Part shown: piece after piece, positions 10,132 through 21,975 of the stretch
Layout: the number at the start of each line of letters is the position of its first letter
Position numbering within the stretch: the stretch's first letter is position 1
Assembly (NCBI GenBank): GCA_947069175.1
Contig: CAMTDV010000007.1
Coordinates: forward strand, 47,644,181-47,708,180
DNA: 64,000 bases
Source of the DNA: Scalesia atractyloides
Lineage: Eukaryota > Streptophyta > Magnoliopsida > Asterales > Asteraceae
Reading direction: 5' to 3'
The notes under the pieces: model-generated
What the model was told of the DNA's origin: nothing
The model's database searches: none
Seen by the model: the letters and a program-made list of their open reading frames with translations, nothing else
Made by a program: the position numbers and the translations under genes

Positions 10132-11659
10132 GACAATAGCTTCATAAAATAACTTAGTCTTCAGACTTCTTGCAATCTTTAACATCTTTGAAAATCGTTG
10201 GTCTTTGGATAACTTCAGCTTTAACAACTTCTGTCAGTAACAGACTCCCCCTAAGCTAATGTATCCAATCACCAAAACTTCTAAATCGTTAGCGTTTGAG
10301 TAAACTCCAGGTTAGTCCTTGCATAGCAATCTTCAAACTCTTCAACTTTCTTTGTCTGCAATGTAGAAAGGAGGTTCTACCATGCATCCAAGCAAACTCC
10401 TCTTCACCAAACTTCTCAGCAACACACTGCTACAATCTGTATACTATAAAACAAACATCTCGAGAACCATAAGAATTTTTCAACACAAGTTATTCAAATT
10501 ATTATTATTCAAGAGATAGTTAAATTGTAATCACAGATTAAGTACTTCTGAACTCAAACCATATACTCAAAATTTTAAGCACATAGAACCCGCAAGATCG
10601 TAAAAACATTTTGAACTCAGCTTCTAACATCGTCTCCCCCTATCGGTAACAACTCCTCCACGAACAACCAATATCAATACAATAAGAATTTACAAGAAAA
10701 TGAAATCTTTTTGGATTTTTATATTTTCTGAAAGCAAGTAAATAACAAAATAATAAACACTCTATTTTTGTGAGTATCACCGGTAAGACGATCATATCAG
10801 CAACATCAAATTGTTTTCACACTATCTGATTTTGCTTTATATTCATGAAAGCAGTCCAATACGATTACCGGTATTGTTTATCCACTTAAACAAAATACAT
10901 GAACATTTCAAGTTCCATTACCTCGTGATCTGTTTAGTTAAGTGATACTGATATACTAGTGTGTCCCACTTCAGGACATACCCCCGTGATCAAGGTATGC
11001 ACAAAAATTCATCGTAGTAGGTAAGTGTACCGAAATCCATCCTTTTTGATTTACAACGTTAGATAATTGGTGATCAGGTCAGTATTTCCGTACAGCAAAG
11101 AGACCAATATCTAACGAGGCTAGGACAAATACCAAATTTTGGTACGAATAATGCACTTTGCACATTTGAATGACTCTCTAGGAAAGCTTCTTCAATTTAT
11201 GGGATTTGGCATTTTAGCTCTTTTAAGATATCCATGTTGTGCCTAGGTCAGCATATATCTGGATGCAGCAGAAGGACAACCTTGATACCCCAGATGAAAT
11301 AACGATATAAAGACCTAAAACCTCAGATTTTAGCAATCTATCAACGCAAGATTTAAGGTTATAAAACCATACGCCACTGATATGTTACCCACTCATACAC
11401 AGTTTATTATAATATTTTGTATCACAAAGGTAAGCTGATTATTTCATGCGTTTTGCCTACTGGTACATCATATGATGAAGCTGCTATCACACTTAAGCAA
11501 TTTTCTTTTAATTTCAGTGTGACAGTCTAACTTGCTGATGTACTATCATATCTTCTTTTTCACACAGTGAAAAACTCATTTTTGATTTTCTATTTTTTTT
11601 TGTTGTTTTTGATTTGAAAAGCAGTAAATTATTCACAAACTATTTTTATGGAAAAATGA
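10132..11659 (-). other. C1 non-coding tail between RNase H and LTR
   Basis: About 1.5 kb of AT-rich sequence without a convincing ORF on either strand. Some copia lineages carry an env-like ORF in this position, but I see no such protein. It contains two further AGGGGGAG octamers on the coding strand (10245-10252, 10634-10641). Confidence 0.6.
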
Positions 11660-12465
11660 TTATTCAGGATTCCTCATCCCGTTGAGTTCGACTAAATGTT
11701 CAAAGCGAGCCATGTAAAATGCTTTTGTGTAAAGATCTGTCAGGTTATCTAGTGTGTCGACTCGATGTAGTTTAATTAATTTCTTTTCAGCACAATCCCG
11801 TATAAAATGATGACGAATGTCAATATGTTTTGTGCGACTGTGTTTTACGGGATTGTTGGTGATTGATATAGTGGCATTATTTTCTATCATAATAGGAGTA
11901 CGATTGAAATTCAAACCGTAATCACGCATCTGCTGTTGGATCCAGAGAACCTGAGAGCAACAGCTACCGGCAGCAATATATTCAGCTTCACACGTCGAGG
12001 TAGACACGCAAAAACTGCTTCTTGCATTGCCATGACACGAGCCTCCCTCCTAAGAACTGACAACCACCTATGGTAGACTTCCTTGTAGATTTGCATCCTC
12101 CAAAGTCTGAATCAGTAAAAGCAACAAACTTCAAATCACTAGCAGCTGGATACCATAACCCAAGTTTAGGTTTCCCCTTCAAGTAACGAAGAATCCGCTA
12201 CAACCGCTTTCATGTGGGACTCCTTTGGATTCGCTTGATATATGGCACAAAGACATACTGTGAACATGATGTCGGGTCTTGAAGCAGTCAAATACATCAG
12301 AGAACCAATCATTACCCTGTATTGAGTTGGATCAACATCCTCCACACTCTCATGATCTGGACCAAGATTGTGATTCTCACAGACAGGTGTGTTGAAAGTA
12401 GCGCAATCCTCCATTTTAAAACGAGACAAAATGTCATACACATACTTCGTCTGATGTATAAACAT
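11660..12465 (-). pseudogene. pol: C1 RT end and RNase H
   Basis: This encodes the last third of copia pol. From 12465 downwards it reads the RT connection (IGSLMYLTASRPDIMF), then RNase H with FTDSDFGGCKSTRKSTIGG, SWQCKKQ, STCEAEYIAAGSCCSQVLW, IENNATISITNNPVKHSRTK and HIDIRHHFIRD. The protein ends near 11660. At least three frameshifts (near 12175, 11998 and within 12000-12100) split it. The order and motifs are typical of Ty1/copia RNase H, which removes the RNA template. Confidence 0.88.
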
Positions 12466-12477
12466 CCAATCCTTCTT

Positions 12478-13277
12478 CTATTCAACTTGTAAACCCAGAA
12501 AGTAGGATAATTCACCCATCACACTCATCTCAAACTTGCTCTTCATCACCTCTTCGAAATCATGACACATGTTCTCATCAGATGACCCAAAGATGATGTC
12601 ATCTACGTATACCTGTACCAGCAGAAAGTCTTCCTTTTTCCTTTTAATGAACAGTGTATTGTCAATCTGTCCTCTTTCGAAACCATGTTTTAGCAAATGT
12701 GCTGACAGTGTCTCATACCACGCCCTGGGTGCCTGATGCAATCCATACAATGCCTTATCAAGTCGATAGACTCGATCTGGATAGTCTGGATCAGTAAACC
12801 CATCTGGTTGTGAGACATACACCAATTCTTGGACTTTCCCATAAAGAAATGCACTCTTCACGTCAAGTTGGTAAACTTTGAAGCCCTTGAATGAAGCAAA
12901 AGCTAGGAACAACCGAATTGCTTCCAACCTTGCTACTGGTGCAAACACTTCATTATAATCAATCCCCTCTTGCTGATTGAACCCTTTTACCACCAACCGA
13001 GCCTTATTCCTTATCACGATCCCTTGGTCGTCTTTCTTACACTTAAACACCCACTTAGTGCCTTTTCTTTTTCTCCATCAGGTAGATCAACTAGCTCCCA
13101 AACTTTCAACTTCTTGAACTGAGCTAGTTCCTCTTGCATAGCTTCAACCCAACAATTGTCTTTTAGAGCCATATGAACATTCTTCGGCTCCTCTTTGGCA
13201 ATAAAGCAGCTATACAAACATTCATTTATCAACCCAGCCTTCTGAATCGAAGTAAACAAACAGTAACCTTCGAGCAC
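12478..13277 (-). pseudogene. pol: C1 reverse transcriptase
   Basis: The minus-strand frame contains the copia RT core: KARLVVKGFNQQEGIDYNEV, APVARLEAIRLFLAFA, VYQLDVKSAFLYG, YGLHQAPRAWYETL and the catalytic box VYVDDIIFG, which is intact. A frameshift near 13030-13050 separates the upstream NCWVEAMQEELAQFKKLKVW segment. The C-terminal LGLQVE runs into a frame change near 12478. It is recognisable but not translatable as one piece. Confidence 0.9.
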
Positions 13278-13389
13278 ACCTCTTCTCGTCTGAACACCTG
13301 CAGCAGCATCACCAATGATGTTTTCAAGTGGATGATCCCTGTGTTCACGTGTTGTAGCAATGGTGTCAACAACCAGATTATCTCCCAGA

Positions 13390-15022
13390 TTAGATCACCT
13401 CCCCCTGAATATTAGAAAATGGATTATTGAAATCCTCCCCCTGAATAGGTTCAGACGCACTATCACTGGAGTCCTTTGGAACTGCACTGGAAGAAGTTTC
13501 TAGAGCATCTGTCATCGATACACTTGATCTAGGCATAAAGTCACACTCACCATCTTCACTGATCACAGTATGGATCACTTGAGACTCATCTGCATTAGAA
13601 AAATCAGGAATATTGAATGATTTGAACACACTGTCATAATCATATAATATTGGAGGACCACTTGTTGATTGTTGAGGTGAATAACTAGATATTTCCATGT
13701 TAAACACCACCTCAATTTTACCAGTTTTTAGATTAAAAACCCTTTTATTTGGTGTTCCAGGCATATAGCCTAGAAAGTAACCCTCATCAGCTACCTCACC
13801 GAATTTTTGCTTATCTTTGTTTCGCACAATAGTGCAGGGTAATCCAAATGGTTCAAAGCCTTTTAAGTTTGGTTTTCGGTTAAACAATAGTTCATGACAT
13901 GTTTTGTTAAACCGTTTAACCGTCAAAACTTTGTTCAGGACAAAGCACGTTGTGTTCACAGCTTCTCCCCAGAAGAGAACTGGAAGCTTTGAATCAGATA
14001 GCATAGTCCTTGCGGCTTCAATCAATGTCCTGTTCTTCCGCTCAGCGACTCCATTCTGTTGAGGTGTATAAGGAGCAGAATATTGATGTTCAATTCCCTT
14101 GCGAAGACAATAGAGATCCAGAACTTGGTTCTTGAACTCCGTGACATTATCACTCCTTATCCTCTTGATTTGCATCATGGACATTTTCCAATTTTCTAAA
14201 AAGATCAATCAGCATCTCCGCTGTCTCATCTTTTATACCTAAAAAAACCCATGAATAACGTGAGTAATCATCAGTGACAACTAAACAAAAGTACTTTCCA
14301 CCTATGCTCCTTATGTTCACTGGACCGAATAGATCCATATGAAGTAATTCATAAGGGGCATCTATGGAATTTACTGTTTTAGACTTGTGAGGTTTCTTAT
14401 GTTGTTTTCCCTTTTGACATGGAAGACATTTACCTTCCACGTGAAACCTCTGCACTGGCACCCCTTCCACTAAACCATTTTTAATGATGTAATTCATTTT
14501 TCTATAGTGGATGTGGGCCATGCGTCTGTGCCACAGAAATGACTCAGCCTCAGATGCTTTTGATAGTAAACACGCCACCACAGAAGACGAGTCCTTGGCA
14601 CCCATGTCCATGACATAAGTGTCATTTCTCCTTGGTGCTCTCATCACTATCCAGTCATCCGGTATTACCAAACTAGGTTTCAGCACCAAAGCTTCAGACT
14701 TCGTAAAGTGGACCGAGTGACCCTTGTCGCAGACTTGAGACATGCTCATCAGATGGTGCTTCAGCTGCTCAATATAGTTCACTTTGTCCAGTGTGATCTT
14801 CCCGCTAGTCACTTTTCCTCGACCGGTAATGTGCCCTCCTTTAGCACCTGCAAAATTCACGTATCCACCATCTATATTCTGAAACTCAGTCAGCAACCTC
14901 GCATCCCCCGTCATGTGCCTGGAGAAGCCACTATCAACATACCACAAGTTGATAATCCTCCTTAGCAGCTCCTGCACCATCCAACACCCAAGCCTTAATG
15001 GTCTTGGGTCTTCCAGAGTCAT
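13390..15022 (-). pseudogene. pol: C1 protease-integrase region
   Basis: The protease shows WYVDSGFSRHMTGD near 14935, with the usual active-site D-S-G. The GAG-pre-integrase zinc region follows (LWHRRMAHIHYRK, CLPCQKGKQH). The integrase core reads LLHMDLFGPVNI, VVTDDYSRYSWVF, then after a frameshift near 14160-14200 IRSDNVTEF and PQQNGVAERKNRTLIEAA. The catalytic D, D and E positions are all present. The C-terminal part (NKVLTVKRFNKTCHEL, GYFLGYMPG) runs to about 13390, where two QGE codon groups create AGGGGGAG octamers. Confidence 0.9.
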
Positions 15023-15076
15023 TAATCATAGGAACATCCATCCAGTATCCATCACTCCTAACAGGAGTCTTGGATC

Positions 15077-17978
15077 TTAGACCTGCTGAAGGAAATGCTT
15101 TTTGATTTCCACTAGGTCTGTGGTCCTGAGGTTTCTAACCAAGTTAGGACTTTGCGACCTTCGGAAATTATGATTTTGGTTCCATGAATTTTGATGATGA
15201 TAATTTCTAAAGCCATCGTAATAAAAATTTTGATTACCATCATTCTTGTATCGATTTTGATATTGACCTTGACTTCTGAAATTATTTGATGGACCGTTAA
15301 AGTTATTCATTCGTGGTGAACTACTTCTAGGTCTATCATATCTGCCTGATGTAGATGTAGGCTGAAATCTTTGTTGATTTCTTTGAAAGCGAGGAACTTG
15401 AGGAGTTCCCTTTTTCAGCCTTATCTACACCAACAGCAACACTCCGTTGCCTGGTAGCATATATCTTTGGTGAGTTAACCTTCTTCTCACCATCACCACT
15501 TTTTGCTGGTGATTTTTCTTTCTGCATCTCACTTACCTGTGCTTCACTCTGTTTGTTAGGACAGCAGCTGGCTACATGTCCTTTTTCATGACATTTGAAA
15601 CACGATTTTCTAGCCAAAGACTTCTTAATTGAAGTCTCTTGCTTACATTCATCAGGTGGTGATGATAACGATGCCTTCGAAGGATCTTGTTTAGTTTGCT
15701 TAACTTCTGATTTTTCTTTGTTTTTATTTTAGCAAACTGCACATAAGACTCTTTAGTAATAACAGGGATCTCTTCATTCATGTCACTCCCTTTAACAAAA
15801 TCAACATTTTTAACAAAAATTTGCTTTTGATTCTTAGGGTGTGCATTCTTTGTTTTCAAAATTGGTTCCCTATTATTATCCTTCTTGGCATTTTCAGTCA
15901 CATCACCATCCTCTGATGTGGAACTACCACGTGTAGTTGACACAAAGTGTGTAAGCTCTTCTTCATCTGGCAAGAAAGAATAGTCGTGACCAAGAGGTGG
16001 TGGAACTTCATTCAAACCTTTGAAGCCCACACAAGTCTTGTCATTATTCTTCTTTAGGCCATTCATCATGTGTTTTATGACAAAAGATGAATCTCTAAAT
16101 TGGTTTAATTTCTTTTCAAGTTCACAGGTTTTAAGTTGTGCTTCAGACAACTCTTTGCACTCTTCAGAAACCTCTTTTGTTTTCTCACTCATCGTATCAT
16201 GAGCTAGGTCAATAACTTAAAGTTTTTCGTTTAGCTTACAGGTTAGAATATTAATTTCTTCTTCATATACCTTTAATTTTCTTCAAGTATAATGACTCGT
16301 TTCGTTTACGAAAAAGTTTGATTCTTTTAAGTTTGAGAGCTCATTAGCCAGACTTTGGTTTTGTTGTGTTAATGTGTCAACCTCACTTTGCAGTTCACAA
16401 CATTTCAAACAAACAGAACTACCAGAGTTAGTACCTACCTTGTCTGTTGACTTGCTTAGATCAGCCATGAAAGCATCAAAGTTAGCAGCCATCTTCTTCT
16501 CTGTAGAAGTCTGTTCTCCATCAGCCTTCTCAGCTACCTTCTCTTGCTCTCCCTCAGCATCAGCTTTCACTTCTTCATTAGCAACTGGAGCTATCTCAGC
16601 CATGAACGCCTGTGAGGCGTTGTTATCACTCTCTAGATGAACACTCCAATCATAAGAACCCTCTCTAGCAGTAGAAATCAGGGCCTTTGATCCAGTGTTA
16701 TTTGACGCATTCCTGTTGTTTGCACCATGACCAGGAGAATCTTGAAAGGATGAACTAGGACGAGATTCAGACTTAGCTCTTTGACACTCTCTAGAAAAAT
16801 GTCCATAGTTGTGACAGTTGTAACACTTCAGTTTTGACTTGTCAATGCCTACACTCTTGCCAACAAACTTCCTGCCCGTTCTGTTCATGAACTCTTCACC
16901 CTTCTAGAAATCATGGCCATCTGCCATTGCAAATCCATCTCCTCTAAGTCATCAGGGTCGATCTGATCATAATCTTCATCAAACGTAGTAGGATCAGATA
17001 TTTTTCCCTGAATATAGATCTCGTAGGAAGCAATGAAAGAAGCAAGCAATGCCAGGTGACCTGCAGCACTTTTAACACTCAGAGGCATAGACTTAGAACT
17101 GCTATTACTTGATTGTTGACTCTTAGCCCCTGTCGAGCCTCTTGAAGCAGCAACAAAACATACTTCACCTTCAGAATTTGTCACTATCTGTTCATTCTCA
17201 CATGAGAAAAACGCAGTTGCAGTGTCACTAGAAGCATTGTTGGAAGATGAAGGTGTAAGACCTCTATAAATCCCCGGATCTTGACATGATCATAACCCTT
17301 CTCCTTCTTCTTCATATTGAGCTCATAAGCTCTCAATTTCCCAACAACCTCTTCCAAGTCTTTCTTTTCATAGTCGGCTTCACCCTTTATCATCAACGTG
17401 TCAATATCCCACTTTGCAGGTAAAGCATCGAGCAACTTGTCGTTTATCTCCACATCTGTGTATCCCTCTATGTCATAATTATCGATTTCTGACATCAGAT
17501 GATAATATCTCGTGATAATATCTTCTAGGGTTTCATTTCTCTTTGAACACAATAAACTGTTTCTTCAGCAGATCAACCTTATTCTTCTTCACATCTGTAT
17601 TGCCCTCATACCTCTTTTCTAGGGCATCCCACATTTCCTTTGATGTTGTATAACGCTTGAATTTGTGTTTGATGCCATCAGGTAACGACATCTTGATAGC
17701 AGCTAAGGCCTTCTTTTCAGATTCATACATCCTCTTTTCAACTTCAGACATGTTGACATAAGCAGTAACACGCTGTCTTCCCTCAAAATCATGCGTTGGG
17801 TTAGCGTATCCATCTTGAATACAGATCCACATCCGTGTGCCTGATATTCAATAAAGGATTGAAACCTATCCTTCCAGGTAAGATAGTTCTCCACCTTCAG
17901 CATCTTTGGAGGTTTATTTGTGGTATCAGCCTCATGCTCCATCCTCAACAGCTCATTTAAGTTTGACATATTCGACAT
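15077..17978 (-). pseudogene. gag: C1 gag, long form with two CCHC knuckles
   Basis: Translation starts at ATG 17978 (MSNMSNLNELLRMEHEAD). The gag core follows in several frames: NYLTWKDRFQSFIEYQ, YVNMSEVEKRMYESEKKALA, MWDALEKRYEGN, ETLEDIITRYYHLMSE. Knuckle 1 is CYNCHNYGHFSREC at 16784-16825. Next come Glu/Ala-rich and coiled-coil segments (ELQSEVDTLTQQNQSLANEL), a PPPLGHDYSFLPDEEE motif near 15960-16010, and knuckle 2, CFKCHEKGHVASCC at 15561-15602. An Asn/Tyr/Arg-rich stretch (15310-15077) precedes protease. Copia Gag usually has one knuckle. Several frameshifts interrupt it. Confidence 0.85.
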
Positions 17979-18200
17979 TTTTACTGAAGCGGCTCGTTAA
18001 AATGTTAAAACTTGTCCGAAATGAGTGGTTACCAAATTATACTATTAGACTCGTCTCGTCGATACGATTCTAACAATATATAATGTCCGATTATGATTTT
18101 AGGAATTTCCGTGCCTTTTTTTCTTAAAAATCAACCGAGTCTAACTGTCCAATCGGTTCGTCAAAATTGTCTATGAATCAATTTCTATGTCCAAATACGT

Positions 18201-18790
18201 TTAACTCTGGCTACGTCGGCTGGTTAAGTTTCCACCTTTTTCTGTGTAACTCGGAAAAGTGTAAAATCCGAAATGGAAACTCTGATTAACAATTCGAGAT
18301 GAAAATCCAGAACAATAATCCGAGTTGACAATCCGAAATGATGATCCGGAATAGTGATCCAAGATGAAATCCTGAATGCACTGTTCTGATCTGAAATGGG
18401 AATCTGGAATGAAACTACTCTGATCCGAGATGGAATCTGGAATAGTGCTCAATCCGAGTTGGAATCCGGAATGCACTTCTAATCTGAAATTCAATCCGAA
18501 ATAGCTTCTGATCCGAATTTCAATCCGAATTGGAATCCAAAATGGCTTTTTCTGATCCGAATTGCACTGTTTTCCAGATCCGAAATGTAGGTTCTAGTCC
18601 GAAATTCAAGTCTTCAATCCGAATTACTATGCTTTTCAATCCGGAATGCAAGTCTTCAATTCGGAATGCCTGTTGCCAATCTAAAATCACTGCAAAAAAA
18701 TCTGAAATACCTGCAAAACCCCTAAAACAGCCGTAAAAAACTCCAAAACAGCCTCCATAAACGCCAAAAACGCAGATTTTTCTACTGTTA
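18201..18790 (-). repeat. C1 leader filled with TCCGAAT-type repeats
   Basis: About 25 degenerate copies of a 10-12 bp word near AATCCGAAAT, AATCCGGAAT or GATCCGAATT (plus strand) are spaced roughly 12-30 bp apart between primer site and gag. The coding-strand form is ATTTCGGATT. No ORF here looks coding. A similar field lies in the leader of C2. Confidence 0.85.
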
Positions 18791-18824
18791 CGATTCTGAA
18801 CCGAGCAATAATCAAGAGACGAAT

Positions 18825-18836
18825 GCTCTGATACCA
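18825..18836 (-). other. C1 primer-binding site (initiator tRNA-Met)
   Basis: GCTCTGATACCA on the plus strand is TGGTATCAGAGC on the coding strand, two bases inside the right LTR. It fixes the element orientation as minus. Confidence 0.93.
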
Positions 18837-18838
18837 AT

Positions 18839-19330
18839 TGTAGGTCCCCTAGTCCATATGGATCTTGACAGAATCGTCTATCTAATCTAGAGTGCGGAAT
18901 CCCCTAGATCAGATTTAACAGAAAACACGAACACGAACAAGAACACGAACACAATTCCTTCAAACTGTCTTCTATTGATTATCAAACACAATTGTTTTAC
19001 AATCAATTCAAGACTCCATCTCTCAATCTCTCTGAAGCAATTCTTGCAGCAGCTGAACAATAGAACCAACACCTAACTGAGCAACCTTAACCCTAATCAC
19101 AACTTCCCTATATATAGAGATAGGTTATGCTCTTAGGCTAGGGTTTCCTACATGGACTGCTAATGGGTTTAAGGCCCAATTCGCCTACCATGCACTATTC
19201 TATGTCTAGTTCAGCCCAAATGCTTCTAATTAACTATTACAAAACTAAACCCGCTAACTGTTTATCATTTTACTAATTACAAGATATCCAAAGACCAAAA
19301 CTAAGCTGTTGTCACAAATATGCACCAACA
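18839..19330 (-). repeat. C1 LTR, right copy (5' LTR of the element)
   Basis: This 492-bp copy starts TGTAGGTCCCCTAG, ends TGCACCAACA and closely matches 9629-10120. Its outer end abuts the TCAGC duplication, after which G1 gag resumes. Confidence 0.95.
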
Positions 19331-20010
19331 TCAGCAGTTGTGCTGATAAGGATGTTGTCAAATATGTATCACAGTCCTTTAAGGGCGATGCCCTAATCTG
19401 GTGGAAAGCTATGATTCAATCTACGGGTAAAGTCCACCTGTACAACTTAGGATGGCCTAAGTGTGTCGAATTAGTCAAGGAAACTTACTGCACACCTCAT
19501 GAGGTGGAGAAATTAGAGATAGACTTTTTGTCTCTTTCAATGAAGAACCTAGATTGTCGAAAGTACGTTTCTGACTTTAACTCCCTATCTAGGTTAGTTT
19601 CCTATCTGATCACCCCTGAAACCAAACACATTGCGCATTTTATCGATGGGTTAGCTCCTGAAATTAAGGGTGTGGTAAAGGCTACTCAGCCTAGTACCTA
19701 TAGGTCCGCTGTTGACCTATCCCTATACCTCACCCTTGATCTAGTGAGGCAAAAGTCAGTTAAGTCTGAAACTGACGGGAAAAGAAAGAGAGAAGATGAC
19801 AACTCCCAAAGGTTTAATAAAAAAATAAAGGGCCAACATGCAAAACTTGCAACCGCAGGCATTGGGGACAGTGTAATTATGGTCCACAAGCCAAACCCTG
19901 CGATATATGTAAGAGAAAGGGGCATAAGACCCTAGAATGCAAGGATTTTAAGGATGCTGTTTGCTACGTCTGCAATGAAAAGGGTATATGAAGACTAACT
20001 GCCCTAAGAA
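19331..20010 (+). pseudogene. gag: G1 gag, C-terminal part with zinc fingers
   Basis: This continues the frame left at 9628. Residues CADKDVVKYVSQSFKGDALI then WWKAMIQSTGK form the conserved gag core, followed by LAPEIKGVV. A basic stretch (KSETDGKRKREDDN) leads to zinc-binding motifs in a shifted frame from about 19838: a CX2C-H-C group, CDICKRKGHKTLEC, and a third knuckle interrupted by a TGA near 19987. Three zinc groups in a row are also seen in G3, so this is a family trait rather than damage. Confidence 0.85.
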
Positions 20011-20452
20011 TCTTAAGAGTAATAATGCGAAGCCTGGAGAGGCCAAGAAGGGGAATGCTCGTGCCTTTCAGATGACTGCACGAGAGGTTGTTAATGACGA
20101 CAATGTCATAACAGGTACATTCCTCATTAACAATATCTATGCTAGAGTTCTTTTCGATTCACGTGCAGATAACTCTTTTGTTTATCATAAGTTTTATAAA
20201 CTATTAAACTTGCCCATAAGAACTCTAGATAAAACTTATGAGATAGAACTTGTTGATGGAAGCTAGAAACAACATCTTCCATTCTTGATGGAGGTTTCAT
20301 AACCATTAAGAATCATTCCATTCCTATCTCTCTTTTGCTAATGAAATTGGCAGGGTTCGATGTAGTTTTAGGCATGGATTGGTTATCTCATAACCAAGCC
20401 CGTTTTTGCCTGCGATAAGAAACTCATCGAAATTAAAACCCCATCTAGTGAA
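20011..20452 (+). pseudogene. pol: G1 aspartic protease
   Basis: The segment reads GTFLINNIYARVLFDSRADN, the expected protease start. The normally invariant Gly after D-S is Arg (codon 20162-20164), which should destroy the active site. A TAG at 20264-20266 and a frameshift follow; the rest of the domain (DVVLGMDWLS-like, 20360-20400) lies in another frame. It would have processed the Gag-Pol polyprotein. Confidence 0.8.
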
Positions 20453-21316
20453 ATGATCACCATCCCTGGAGACTCACACTATGGATTGCCAGACAAGGTG
20501 TCGTTATTTAAGGCATCCAAGTGTTTGAGGAAAGGTTGTGTCATTTACATGGCCCAAGTTACTATTAATGAGCCTAAACCAAATATTGAAGGCCTACCAG
20601 TTATCTCGGAGTATTCCGATGTTTTCCCCGAGGAATTACCAGGTCTACCTCTGGATAGGCAAGTGGAGTTTAGGATTGACATCCTACCTGGATCAGCACC
20701 CATAGCTAGAGCTCCATTCCGATTAGCACCAACGGAAATGAAGGAGTTGAGGACTCAGTTAGATGAACCCTTAGAGAAAGGCTTTATTCAACCAAGTTCT
20801 TCGCCATGGGGAGCTCCAATTCTTTTCGTTAAGAAAAAGGACGGTTCAATGCGGATGTGCATTGACTACCGAGAGCTAAACAAGATAACGATCAAGAATC
20901 GTTATCCTTTGCCCAGGATCGATGATTTATTTGACCAACTTCAAGGGGCTAGTTACTTCTCCAAGATTGATCTAAGATCTGGATATCATCAGCTGAAGGT
21001 TAGGAGTGAGGATGTTCCTAAGACTGCCTTCAGGACCCGACATGGTCATTTTGAATTTCTAGTGATGCCATTTGGGCTCACAAATGCACCTGCAGCATTC
21101 ATGGATCTCATGAATAGAGTCTGCAAACCATATTTGGATAAGTTTGTCATTGTCTTTATAGAAGACATACTTATCTATTCTCGTAATCAAGGTGACCATG
21201 AGAAACACCTTCGGTGCATTCTAGAATTACTAAGGCAAGAGAAGCTCTATGCCAAATATTCTAAGTGTGAATTTTGGACTCAGAGAAGTCCAATTTCTTG
21301 GACATGTTGTAAGTGA
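20453..21316 (+). pseudogene. pol: G1 reverse transcriptase
   Basis: A 287-codon open stretch carries the Ty3/gypsy RT: EYSDVFPEELPGLP, WGAPILFVKKKDGSMRMCID, YRELNKITIKNRYPLPRIDD, KIDLRSGYHQL, FLVMPFGLTNAPAAFM. The catalytic box reads VFIEDILIYS: the first Asp of the usual F-I-D-D is Glu (codon 21161-21163), likely inactivating. The frame breaks at about 21295, after which QFLGHVV-like sequence continues in a shifted frame. Confidence 0.92.
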
Positions 21317-21975
21317 GCGTGGTATCCAGGTGGATCCCGCTATAAACAGAAGCCATAATGAATTGGGAAGTGCCCAAAACCCGTCATAAATACGTAGCTT
21401 CTTAGGACTGGCTGGTTACTATAGAAGGTTCATCGAGAACTTTTCAAGGATAGCCACTCCTTTGACTACCTTGACCCATAAAAATGTTAAGTTTATTTGG
21501 GGTCCAAAACAACAAGAATCTTTTGAGATTCTGAAACACAAGTTGAGCAATGCTCCTTGTTATCCCTACCTGAGGGTGTTGAAGACTTTATTGTCTACTG
21601 TGATGCATCGCACACTGGCATGGGCTGTGTGCTAATGCAAAAAGGCAAAGTGATTGCTTATGCATCACGATAGTTAAAGGTGCACAAAAGGAATTACACC
21701 ACCCATGATTTGGAATTGGGTGCCGTTGTATTTGCCCTTAAGTTATGGACATTATTTTTATGGCACCAAGTGTATTATATACACTGACCATAAGAGTCTC
21801 CAGCATCTGTTCAATCAAAAATAATTGAACATGCAACAGTGTCGTTGGATGGAAACACTCAACGACTATGATTGTGATATTCGCTACCATCCCCGCAGGC
21901 GAATGTCGTTGTTGACGCCTTAAGTAGGAAAGAATTAAGCCCGTTAGGATTAATACGAAGAGAATTGAGCTCAAA
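21317..21975 (+). pseudogene. pol: G1 RT connection and RNase H, badly degraded
   Basis: Short matches run across all three frames: FLGLAGYYRRFIE near 21400, YCDASHTGMGCVLMQKGKV near 21597-21655, NYTTHDLELGAVVFALK near 21695-21745, TDHKSLQHLFNQ near 21783-21822. Stops and one-base shifts separate them. It has the standard Ty3/gypsy RNase H order. Confidence 0.8.

Larger units (their letters stand above)
9629..19330 (-). mobile_element. Ty1/copia retrotransposon C1, antisense in G1 gag
   Basis: C1 is 9,702 bp, flanked by TCAGC and by two 492-bp LTRs. On the minus strand the order is LTR, tRNA-Met primer site, repeat-filled leader, long gag with two zinc knuckles, protease, integrase, RT, RNase H, a 1.5-kb untranslated tail, purine tract and LTR. 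Integrase before RT is the copia order. The long two-knuckle gag and large size recall the SIRE/Maximus lineage, but the LTRs are short for that group, so the lineage is left open. Gag and pol are broken by several frameshifts and stops. Confidence 0.93.

Noticed and set aside
10132..11659. Env-like ORF in the tail of C1
   Set aside because: Some copia lineages have one here, but no open frame or membrane-type sequence is visible on the coding strand.
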